A stretch of 64,000 nucleotides of DNA from positions 1,051,836 through 1,115,835 of the forward strand of contig NW_002060949.1 of assembly GCF_000150275.1 (NCBI RefSeq), in the 5' to 3' direction. A program made the position numbers and the translations under genes. This stretch comes from Trichoplax adhaerens. Its lineage: Eukaryota; Placozoa; Uniplacotomia; Trichoplacea; Trichoplacidae. Of the stretch, positions 26,201 to 37,884 are shown piece after piece. How positions within the stretch are numbered: the first letter of the stretch is position 1; each line of letters opens with the position of its first letter. The notes beneath the pieces were generated by a model that saw only the letters and a list, made by a program, of their open reading frames with translations, did not search any database and was not told the origin of the DNA.

Positions 26201-29168
26201 TTATGCATAGAATTCAAATGGCTAAATTCTACCTCATCCATATTAGTACAGTTATATACTCCCATTTCAAATGATTACGACCATGATTGAATATTTATTC
26301 TATCCTGTTGCGTGATTTGATTTTCATCCTGATTGAGAACAAAGAAGGGTGAGTGCTTCAGAAGCATTATGAGGCAAACACCAAACATAGTACGAAGAAA
26401 CTTAATTAAAATTTAATATTATACCATTATTTAAATAAATTACATGCTATACCATTTCGTTTTCAAAAACTTCTTCGTCAATATACTCTTCCGATAGCTC
26501 CCTTAAATTGATTGATGGCTTTTTCAATTCTCCGTTGCCTTTTAGACTCAATATCTAATAAAACATATTAGTATACTAGATTCTATGACCATGAATAGCA
26601 ATGAATAGTAATGAAAATTGTTTGCTTTAAGATTAGTTTTTTTCATGTAATTACATATAAAAAATCAATGTTCAGTTTTGCATTTCAATTATGCAATCGA
26701 AGTGTGCAAATTATACTCGAAATATCATGACTAATCAAGATACTTTAATCAGTAAAATATAACAAATACGATTCAATTTTTAGTGGTTGAGAAAAGTAAA
26801 GAACATTTTCCTGGCTGAATGAATGCTGAATAATTGACACAAATAATAACTAAATTTTTTGCATTACCAATTACAATTACAAAATCTCTATTGCAATCTC
26901 GGTAAATTATCTAAACATAAATAAAAATTTGAACAGATACTACAAGCTTTTAATCTGTTCTTGAATTGTTATTATTTTAAAACGATAGCAAAATAACTAG
27001 ATACGCGCATACTTACATAACTGATATAGTCAAATTTATTAAAGGTCTCCAAATCGGTTTGATAAAGGATAGAACTTTCGTCATAACTAAAATAATTTGC
27101 TAAAAATTTACAATCAATCATATAGAAGTTGTTACGCCTTTTCGCATTCAATATCAGGTAAATTTACTTATAATTTCCTTTATATCACTATAACTTACGG
27201 AGAAGAAAGTCGCAAGCTTTATCTTTTAGGTATGATAGCTCCTGCCTATACGGAATAAAAGAGTTTGTATTATGCGTTTAAAAAGCTTAAAACAGGCAAA
27301 AAACGGATATGTTTACAAAAAAACGAATATATTTACAAAAAACTAATGGTTCTTTGCCGGCCATGATGATCGATTACATTTTCTGTCCATATCTTGGCCT
27401 TAGTCAGTTGATAGATTCCATTTATTTCTTTAAATTCAAACCGACCACTAGCTGATTCAGTTATCTGTCAACGATCAAGTACAAGAGTCGAAAAAATATC
27501 ATAACGCTGTAAATCAGTGTAATTTACGTTCTTAATCGTAGAATCTTCCGTTTGATTTACCTGAGGTACTCCTTTAGAACTAGAGTAAGCCTTTGAAGGA
27601 TAAAGCGGTCGATTGCTACAGCGTAAACCAGTATTTATTTTATCGTAACAATTGTTCATAACACGGCATGGATAATAAGTAACATGGCATCTTCCCCTGA
27701 TACAAGCCTATCAAATGAATTATCATTTAATTTGCTACCTTATAATGATAGTATGTTTAATGTTTAAATTTTAATAATGAATTATACTATTACTGTAATA
27801 AGCAATGCAGCTATTCTACAAATTGAAATAATAAAATTCAAGGGAAGACAATACAATGTGAATCACATTTCCATCGCTTCATAAAGACTAACTATTGCTT
27901 ACCTCGACCACAGTTACACCCTTCTCAGGATTGCTCTTGATGATACTGTTATTAAATTGTAATAATTCAATAGCTCCACGTTTAAGATTTGTGGAGTAAT
28001 TAATGTCATCTGGGTGAAAATAAAGCCTTTCGCTGATTCCATTTCTATTTTCAATCATCATTGAATAATTAAGCGAAGTGGAAAATTGCTTTATTCGGTC
28101 TGAAGAAGTACTTAAATATTTGTACAGCATCTGTACTGCCGGTTGCACCTTTAAAGTAGTTCAAACAGGGCAAGTTAATATTCGACCATAATACAATATA
28201 TCTCAACAAGTTATTCCAAGTTATAAAAAGAACAGATAGTCTTTCGTTAAAATAATTTTGGTCTAGAATTATTTTGCAACATGGTTTATTTAACAATGTA
28301 TAAATTAATAGTAGAGTACTATTAAGTAAGTATACTCTTAAATCCCATTTCTATCACAACCTTAACAGGTCATGGTAATTCACGTAATGCTTATAGTAAT
28401 ACATGATACCACAAGACAGATCATCGATAAACTTTCGTAAAAGTGTAAAGTTAATTTAACTTTGTTATAAGCTTGAATATCCCAGTACGAAAATAAATAA
28501 TTTACAAGTCACGATATAAGAATTATTTGCATAGAATGCCAAATCCACCGCATTGCGAATAGTTAACCACTGAAATTTATGGATGAAATTATATATAATC
28601 GTATATACAGTACTGTGAATTTATCAAATATATGCAGCCCGTCATTTTATATCAAGGATGTCTACAATATGCAATAACTCTAAAATAAATTCTATACATA
28701 ATTTATAGTATATGATATCAAGGATTTATCATTCCTTTTCTATAATATCATAATTACTACGGTTGAATTTATTGATGTTAATACGCATAAGCATAGTTGA
28801 ATGTAGATTAATAATTGATATCGTCTTAGTGACACTTTTACTACCGTTGTAAGAAAGATAATTATTACAGTATTGCATTTTACATGCGTATATTAACAGC
28901 AAAGTAAATATTATAAGTAATTTTTCATGAAATTCTATCTTATATAAAAATTAAAAGTATACTAAAATTAAATTTCTCATAATCTGATTTTTAGTAATAG
29001 ATGGTTAACTTTTCGTTATAAGCCTTTGTTTTACCTGAAAATAAATATTGTTGTCGTCCATCTTTTTCTGATGAATATGAAAAAGAAACTCGATACCTCC
29101 CTCATTTCCGACACTGTTGCTGAGAACTAGGTCGTAGCGAAACTTTTGACATGGATGCGGCGAGGTAT
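23287..29168 (-). CDS. Divergent, compact LLTP-like protein (vitellogenin_N superfamily)
   Basis: Probable secreted lipid-binding protein. Exons (5'-3'): 29168-29035, 28148-27903, 27707-27528, 27464-27378, 27241-27199, 27099-27017, 26554-26453, about 26268-26186, 26110-25948, 25781-25734, 25702-25655, 25273-24917, 24691-24521, 24247-24187, 23325-23287. Most joins agree in phase; the one before 26268 is unresolved and the 5' end is not fixed. Family evidence: N-barrel segment CQKFRYDLVLSNSVG; GRCHVTYYPCR, like the GxCxxxY segment of vitellogenin and MTP; a helical-domain opening TARDFFMGAIAARSSSVILQ; and the beta-sheet hallmark EARQINATAPGFPLLLETS. Odd points: the helical region is only about 130-200 residues instead of about 300, it holds an MNEE repeat, no VWD domain is seen, and the C-terminal side becomes very basic (KPKKKSK, REKEKRRLKRKHR). 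MTP or another LLTP are both possible. Confidence 0.6.
25184..25246 (-). repeat. 12-bp coding repeat (Met-Asn-Glu-Glu)n
   Basis: Four to five near-perfect copies of ATGAATGAAGAA on the minus strand, in frame in the exon 25273-24917, giving MNEEMNEEMNEE. A less perfect copy (INEE) precedes them. The neighbouring LLTP hallmark sequence is not repeated, so this is a recent expansion in a loop or helix. Confidence 0.9.
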
Positions 29169-30004
29169 CTAAAATACCGTATTGGATGCAAAATTTTAAG
29201 GTATGTATGAACCTGAATCGAGATTATTTCTTGATTTATGTAATATGCAAAAGTAAACGACTAGATTCTAGATCAGTTAGGTGCAGTATCTAATTCATAT
29301 ATAGTACTTTTATATGCATACATTATCAAAAGTAATATTATTGATAAATTATAGAACATGCTATAAGGTAGAGCCCAATACTAAAGTCATCTTTTGCCTT
29401 TGTGCTCCTTTATTTTTAAGTACCAGATGGAAGAAAATTTTATATACTGCAACTACTACGGTCATTAATTCATGCATGCAGAACCATACTATTATATAGA
29501 ATCTTATATTAATTTGCATGAAAATTATGCACTGAGCACGTTCCGGTTTATTTCTGATCAACTATTCTAATTACACTAGTACCGGTGTCTATTCTAGGAA
29601 TAATACAGTCAAATATGAGGTGTGCTATTACGAAATGAACAAATTTTAAAGTGTAAAGAAAAACTGACGTATAAAAATTTTCACATTCTACATTCACCAA
29701 AGTGTATCAATACACGGCTGAAATGACAGTAATAACAAAATAGATTGGCGTAATCTATTTAACCTAGCTCAGAATACCGTAAAGGCAGAAAGCTAATTCT
29801 ATCTTATCTCACCTATTAAAATAAGAGAACCCAAAATTTGGAAGAGAATTGCAATTATGGCTTTATTCTGCATATTAAACCTGTTGCAAACCGTATCAGT
29901 GTTGTGGCATGAAGAAAATGTTTTGATCTGATCTGTGGCAGGTAGTTAAAATTTACACTCTCTTTATAATTTTCACCCTTTATACTTTTACTATTATGGC
30001 TTAC

Positions 30005-30114
30005 CAATGTAGATTACGAATCACAGTGATTTTAGCTTCCGGGCCTTTTATTAAGGCAACATCCTTCAAGAAACCAATTAATCTATTGTGTTTTAATTTT
30101 TGACGACTGGCCAT
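30005..30114 (-). CDS. Isolated probable coding exon, possible first exon
   Basis: An open stretch starting at ATG (30114) reads MASRQKLKHNRLIGFLKDVA and on through about 17 more codons to a strong donor (TG/GTAAG). Composition and helix pattern look coding. Its phase does not fit directly onto the next LLTP-like exon at 29168, so either an exon between them was missed or it belongs to something else. The ATG may also be internal, since an acceptor-like CCAG follows it. Confidence 0.4.
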
Positions 30115-31660
30115 AATTTTGAGATTATGTTAAAAATAGATACAATAAGCATTTTCTTATACATTCTGAGTTTTTTCAACAATATACAGTACATTCTTCG
30201 GTATGAAAAGTCAAGCCTTTGATCTAAATAAGTAATTACGAAGTACTTATACTGTATAACTACGACAATATCTATATAAATCACACATCTAATTTGCAAC
30301 GTCATTTCCAAATTCGAACAAACCGAGTTTTGAAATACCTATAAAAGTATATGATACTGAAAGATTCTCTCAGCGATAATAACACAGTATTTACTACTGA
30401 AGGTATATAGAATTTTTCCTCAAAAATGTACGTCATATTAGTCTATTGACCTACAATAGACCGTGCAAAATTACTCTAACTATTTTTAAATACGCCTAAT
30501 TAGATACAAATAGGAATGATATCTATAGATGGCTTGCCTTTATTTATTTTAAAACGATAAATATATTAATGGATAAGCAGCTACTTACTGGACTATAAAA
30601 GTTACAGCTAGTATACATATTCTTGGTCCGTTTAACTACTTCTAGAATCTGATCAATCTCTTACAATTTCTCAAAGGCCATAAATCAATACAGAAAATTC
30701 CAAACATTCCTCATCAGCTATATTCGGGTGTTGTCCCATTATGGATATCATCTAAATGAATTCAAATTAAAAATTAATAACATTTCCATAAACCGACCTG
30801 TCACTTGATTATAATTACTACAATAGACGATAATTCATTTAATCATTAAACTGTCAAAAATTGGCGCCAGAAAAAGTACCAGCTGTGTCGAAAAATGCAC
30901 TGTTTATATTTTTTTAGCTTATTTTATCGAGGATGCAACAATTTTAAACTTTGAAGACAATCAATTATTATGCTATTATGCAAAGAGGCTGTACGATATT
31001 TTGTATCTTTCTCAACCTTGAGGGAAGCACTTTGACCTTTGCTGACACTGAGAATCATGTCAACTTGCTGGGTGTACCGTTCGGTAAATCTCTTCTATTG
31101 AGATCGTTTTTCACGTAGTCTTTGGCCGTTATTAAAATTTCATTCAAATTATAATATGAGTCATTTCAAACTTCAAAAGTGCCGGAGTTCGTGCAATTAG
31201 TTGTAAAGATCACAAATAATCTACAGAAGATCATTTAACTCAGTAAACTACTTGTAAACTCCTTGTAGTCTAAATTATCAAATTAACAGCATTTGTGGGC
31301 GTAAGTAATGTACGGTATATACTGTACCATACGAGTTGTTTCACATTGCTGAAGTTCCTCCTATATATTGCTATTAGTTATGCAAGAGGGTAATTAGTAG
31401 GAAGATGATAATGTATTCTGGAGACTGTTGTATCCTCCTGATAGACCCTTTATAACTTAATAATAATTTTATCCTATCATCTCTATCTTAATACGCAATT
31501 GATTCTTTGTTCAGATGTAACGTTTGTCGAGAAAAATTTACACCCGGATAATTATTTATCGTCAAAGTGAATTTTCGATAAGCATTTATTTGCAAAGTAT
31601 ATTTACATTTCTACTATTAATGCCCTTGCCGTATAACCTGCATTTTAGGAGGTAGTTTAC
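30115..31660. other. No supported gene
   Basis: AT-rich sequence. A short minus-strand frame near 30690-30750 (MISIMGQHPNIADEE) has an acceptor-like AG before it but no usable donor. Nothing else can be supported. Confidence 0.4.
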
Positions 31661-34600
31661 CTGTAAAATTGACAACAATAGTTGCCATTAACTCGTTATT
31701 CAACGTGTAGTCCGTAATTTAATTAATTTGTATTGCTAAGCGATAATGTAATACACGATGTATAAGCATGAGGCAATTGTTATGACAGACTAATTGTATT
31801 CAGAGATCATTGCTGAAAGCATAAAAATTCAATTTTATTATGTAATGTTATTCAAGTGTAGTCGCCTGTAATTAGAATTGTATACAGTTGTATACTATAT
31901 AATTTTTTTAACTGCTGATACAAGCTGTAAGTACTGTACAAGTATTGATGAATATCACTATAGCTAATCGATATAAAATCTCTCCGTCACATGCAATTTT
32001 AGAACGTACCTTGAACTGCATATTTTACTTTTCCTTAAGAGCGCATTGTATTCTTTCAATTAAGTCACAGCATATTTGCTTGAAATATCCGATTTTACTT
32101 TCACTTTGGTAAAAATTTTATCTATAAGTTTGTTTATAAATTATTTTATATTATATAATTGATATTAGACGCACCTTGGATGCTAGTTATAATACTATAT
32201 CTGACTTTAAAAATTTCTCATTAGGAAATAAATTTGTCAGATAGTCCCATGATATACAAAACTAAGAGAGCTTTCTATTAAATAAACTCTCAAGTAAGCA
32301 TAGACTTATCCACTTATTTTATTTTATTTTACAATCTTAATTTCATTCAGCCGAAAATATAAATTAGGCACCATAAAAATCCCATTAAACTTAATTTGTT
32401 ATCGTGAGATTGCACGTAATATTTCCTATTATTGTGATTCATCTCTCCCATTTATTCATTGGAACCATTGAATACGGCACGGCACACCTATTGCTATTTC
32501 GATTATTTCACATTTCTTATGCAACGTCAATTCCCATGTTTTTCTCTAAACGATTCTCCACCTCACCATGGCACAGAGTTAAGATTAATATTACATTAGC
32601 AATAGTTTAAAATATCAGGCATACTCTGGATTACTTTATGAGCCTCCAATATTTAGTATACTGTATAATAGAGTGACGATCATAAATTAATACCAGTATA
32701 GGGATAAGAATCATTAATTATATATTTTGAATTTATTAATTATTAATTACAGATAGTGATCATGCGATATATCGTATGATACTCATCATTAGCCTTAACT
32801 ACGTCATGAGATCCTAAATAGAGAGATTTGATAAATTTTATTTATTTGTGACAGTATTTATACATTTCTACATAATAAATATCATCATATGCATTTATTC
32901 TTGCTATGAATTTCTATTTATATCTGGTATCAAATAACAGGGCACATTAATCATAATAACTTTAACTGGATATGTTGTCGTGTAACATATTCGTAATTTA
33001 AGTAGTTTTTAAAATTGGCTTCTATTATAATTTATTTATTGCATCATCTTGAAAAACTGATTGATTAGTTTAACTATCATTTCTTACACATAGTAAAGCA
33101 AAGATAGTCGAGGAAGAAATTCTAACATTAATCTTTGTATTGTTGTTGTCACGTAAGCTAATGTGCCCACTCTGCATTTTAGAATATTCGATATACTGTA
33201 GATCTAGTAGCTTTAAATCGAAAGTAAATCTTACTCCTGTTAATTTCAGGGTAATTCCGCACTAGTCAATTTCATGCATAAGTTTACATATTGATGTTCA
33301 AATGCGAATTTCATTCTTGATAGACCAAGAATCAATTTAAAAATATAAGGGCTTTGCATTTCATATGAGGTCATAGTTTTGTAAAATGAGAATCGGCTGT
33401 GAAGAAATGGAACAAATTGATAATTGTGTTAGGATAAAAATAAAAAGTAAATTCAGCAATTAATAGATTTTAGTATTTTGGATATAGAACACGTGGCCAA
33501 GTATGACCAGTATCTATTAAAGCCAGAAATGGGAAAGAAATAAATGTACTATGATATTTTACGTACAGTCCAGTATTTTTCGCCTTCATTTTATTAGCAA
33601 TAAGCATCATCAGAACTTTGAAAATTATATTGAATATGCCAGTAAATTCTTACCTATCTTGTCCTAAACAATGCTTTAATAATTACCATTTCCTAATCGC
33701 TTTGATTTAGTTAAGCTCTGAAGTATAGCGTATTTATCTTTCCGATCATCAATGATGTGTGTAGTAAAATTCAAAGATAAATTTATTCCGCCTCATACAA
33801 ATATTAACATTTATGAACTAAATGCCACTTTTACCTTTGCAGTTTACACCATAACTTTGTATTAATTTGGCTTGAATAACAAAAGTGTTGTTTACTCCTA
33901 CGGCCGCCAATAATAGCCTTAAACAATTTTGCCAGATCAGCAAAATTTTACTTTTGTCAGTTGTGACTGCTAATATTTAGCATTGAATTTAATTTTGTAT
34001 GGATAATTTGATTCCTATGAAATATGCTATTGAACGTGCATTCATTTTACTTGAGCTGTAGAAGTTCACTCCCACTTCTACTGACAATAATCATTTAAAT
34101 TCATTTTACCCAAACAATAAAATTTTTTCGGCATATTTATAGCCACTAACAGTCACAAAAATAATTTTGAATTAGAGATGCCTGAGAAGTCAGTTATATG
34201 ATGACTTAAGTCTGCCATGCTGTAGAAGTAATTTTAAACTAAATAGCCTCTATTTACCTTAGAAGTAATTTCTTTTCTAAAACTGTGAATAATTATGTCG
34301 TAACTGTCAATTTTCCCATTTATAGTCCATCATAAACGATATAATCATTATTATACATCAAGGCTGATTAATCTTTGCTATGTCAAATTATGATGGAATA
34401 AATCATAATACATTACACGTGAGAATATAGTACATTATATAAGGACTTTAAACGGGACTTGATTAGTTATAACAACTTTCAATAAAACTTTATTAAAACA
34501 ATGTTGCCTTCTATTGTTATTAATAGTCATCAAGAAGTGACGTGGCATTAAATCAATTTTGCTTCGTAAGCTTAAGCTTTTAATTAAAAATGTTAACAAC

Positions 34601-35040
34601 AGCTTTGAATCAATTTCACGTTAGAAATTATGCTTTACTTGGATGATTGCAAATAACACCGACAATAACTTAGGATCCAACTTGCTGTAACGGTTTTAGT
34701 CAATGACGTATACCGCCACACTGCAAAAGCAAATTTTACCTCTGTTGGCAGTAACAATAATAGTAATTTGGAATTAGCATTGTTTTAGAATTCTATGGCG
34801 GACCACACCGATCAATTATCACAACGAATAGATTTTGTTGCATAAGCAAATTCTACCTTTACGATGTTATTGTTAGCTGTTTTATTAAGTTAATTTTTTG
34901 CTTTAAAAGTCAAAGCGTCTGTTCATGGCCGCCTGTACTAATAAACTGTGAACAGCCTTTATTAATTCTGCGTAAAGGTAATTTATATCTGCATTTACCA
35001 CTTTTACGATGGAACAGTCTTGACTTGGAAGGTAACCTCT
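31661..35040 (-). other. Exon-like fragments, some repeated, on the minus strand
   Basis: Three pieces look coding. About 31715-31661 reads YTLNNELMATIVVNFT then G/GTAAAC. About 33935-33835 reads LLLAAVGVNNTFVIQAKLIQ then GVNCK and G/GTAAAA. About 35040-34910 begins GYLPSQDCSIVKVV and ends AVHSLLVQAAMNRRFDF before an in-frame TAA. The last two align over their ends, and similar DNA recurs near 34000, 34140, 34735 and 34850, each finishing in a word like AAAGGTAAAATTTGC. This looks like repeated duplication of one exon-like unit, mostly decayed. I do not recognise the protein. Confidence 0.35.
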
Positions 35041-37884
35041 AATAAAAAATAAACGCAACATGAAAAATAGTCTATGTGAAACGATGAGATTGTGCACTAG
35101 TATACACCGTACCGTGCCACTAAAGTAATGCTAATGAAGACTTTACGCGCTAATGCTTCATAATCCTGTCTATTTAAATTGCTAAGGCATCACCTGTTGT
35201 CTTTGATTACTTCCATTATGCATCTACGTCTAAGAATCGTAAAACATTTGCTAATTTTAGTTTTGACATTGAGGAAAAATGCATCCCGCTGATGATGAAC
35301 TGAGGGAAAAAAATGGAATCCAAATAAATAGATAATGTATTATTGGTTAAAGTATAAGAATTGGAAATATTACGTATACAGTAAGTGTAAAAATAGAACT
35401 CTAGAATGATATCATTGATAGCAACAAGTAAACACCGAGAACTTATCATTTTTGCTATTTTTTATTCTCTTAATAAGCTATTATATAATAGCAGATGAAT
35501 TTGTTGAACAATAAACTAAAAATAGGCAAAATTCCAAGGAAACAGATTGTATTTGATGGTAAAGAAACATCTAGTTATGCCAATTTAGCCTGTATGACAC
35601 AATAACAATCTTCATTAGGACAGTGGGACTGAGCTTAAGCCAGGAGTATAGCGAAAATGAATACAACAACTCATTCATAATCTACAATGCACAATTGTTA
35701 GTCGGAATTCGAGGGTCTACGTGGATAGTAAAGGCAATCAAATGCATTACGCCGATAATAAGCCGATAATAAGTCGATAACAAGATCAATTCATGATATA
35801 ACAACGATCTACTTGAGTACGGCAAAGACGTAAAAGCGTAGAAAGCCTGCTGCTTAATCATTTTCGGTTAATACCGCCATAACAGAATACAATAGGATGC
35901 TAATTCGTGAAACAATTAGCGAGATTGACAGAACCATCAAGAAATACATAATCCCACATTTGACCATAAAAAACATCAGGACAAAGCCATGCAAAGACTG
36001 ATGATGCAATTTAGATCAAGCTTATTATTATACTATGTATTGTACTTGTAAGAATAGCGAATAGAAAAAAATCACCGCCAATTACGACGCCGTGATGATC
36101 AATAGCTGATTTTGCTGAGTAAGCATTAAATAGTTAGAATAGTTTTCCCGCAAACATTTGTATCACAGTCAATACACGATTTTAAACTTTAATATGTGAA
36201 ATTATCAATCCTTGGATGCTCTCTCTATTACATCTTGGCTAATGTATTGTATCTCTGTATATATACATTGACCAGTAACATTGGTTAAAGTATGCAATGA
36301 TATACTCTTGCACAGTTCTGCTGATGATTTACCTACTCGTATCGCTCTGAATACTCTAGATTCTGGCTGTCTTCTTAAATTCTTTAACTTATCAGGCTAT
36401 TGCTACTTCCTTGAGCCTAATGTATTGCACTCTCAGTAGTAAAATCTAAAATTTATTTTATATGCTGACAGTAGGTGAGCATGAAGCAGATTAAAAATGC
36501 TGATATCTTCAAAAGAAGTCACTCGTAAATCAGTGCTCTTCTTTTCCTGAAGTATATCTGCCGCAGATACACGTACATATTAAAATCACGATTGCTAGAA
36601 AAGAAGGCCACTACAAATAGACTACCAGAAAAAGACTATTCTCTATTAGTCTATATTAACACTTATATGACAAAATAGTATGCGAATACAAGAGAATCCA
36701 AGAAATTATACAATCTACTCGTATACTCGCACAATTGCTACTATATTTGTATATAGACAAAATAATTACCTATTTGTTATCAACCCCGTAATGAATAATT
36801 ACACATTGCAGGGTTGATAATAAAGAGGTACTAATAGGATTAGCAAGACCGTAATATCCTAAGTAATAGACAGGAATTTCAATTCAGCAAAGTTCACTCT
36901 TTTGACTGCCGGTACTTTTCGACGAAAAGCCAAGAAGCAATTTCTTGCTAAAATTACGACTATCGTGGCTATCAATATCGCCATTTATTACTTGATTCTT
37001 TCAATACTAAATCATGATAAATCACTACATGAATAGTCAGTCGTTAATTTAATTTCATTGCGGTAATTATTGTTTGTATGGGCACACCTACATCCCTATA
37101 CAGGTCTGTCAAGATCTACAGTTGTGCCGAGATTTCATCAAAATCATTACAACTTCTATCTGTAATGTCTAAGCTTTTATTAAACAACGATTTAACTAGT
37201 ACAATCTTAATGATAGCTTATTATTAAATAGTTCCTACCACGCTAACTTAAACAACAATTTATCTAGTACAATCTTAATGGTAGCTTATTATTAAATAGT
37301 TCCTACGGCGCTAACTTCCTATTCCACTAAGCAGTGAATGTGAATACCTGGTAGTAATTACTGCGGACACGTACAGGTTTATGCAATAAAGATTATTAAT
37401 TAACAACCTACACCTAAAATCCTAATGTTAATTATAAGGTATCTTTTTCCTTGAAGTATATTCTGTTATTACATAAAAATGGAAACAAATTCAATGTCAT
37501 AGTGATGTCAACTTGCAGCTATAGTAAGCAGTACTACCAATCACCTTAGATGCCATATTACCCCTACCTTGTAACATGTTAACTGATAAAATTAATATAT
37601 TGATTTAATTACCGGTCTCACCGCCTGTCCAAAAATAATAATTGATTTTACTACACTATTACTAAAAACAGTCGATTCTTAGAGAGCAAAATCTAACTTC
37701 TCTATTACTGTAAATATGATCAATAATTTAGATCTTATGGGTATTCCGCCGATTGAGGATTTTCTTTGGTGTTAAGAACGCATAGCTTCTCTCGCTTGGC
37801 TTCCAAGGTAATACAAATTCTCCTCTAGTGATTGTCATAAATTAAAAATGGGAATTGAATGACGTTGAGAATATATTAATCAGA
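35041..37884. other. Intergenic, no supported gene
   Basis: AT-rich sequence with no exon I can support on either strand. It includes a perfect-spacing 68-bp duplication, listed separately. Confidence 0.4.
37181..37316. repeat. 68-bp direct tandem duplication
   Basis: Two adjacent copies (37181-37248 and 37249-37316) beginning TAAACAAC and ending CGCTAACT, about 93% identical. Noncoding. Confidence 0.92.

Noticed and set aside
27378-27527. An in-frame TGA between two LLTP-like coding segments, as if readthrough or selenocysteine.
   Set aside because: A 63-bp intron (27527-27465) with donor GTAAAT and acceptor TTGACAG removes the stop and keeps phase.
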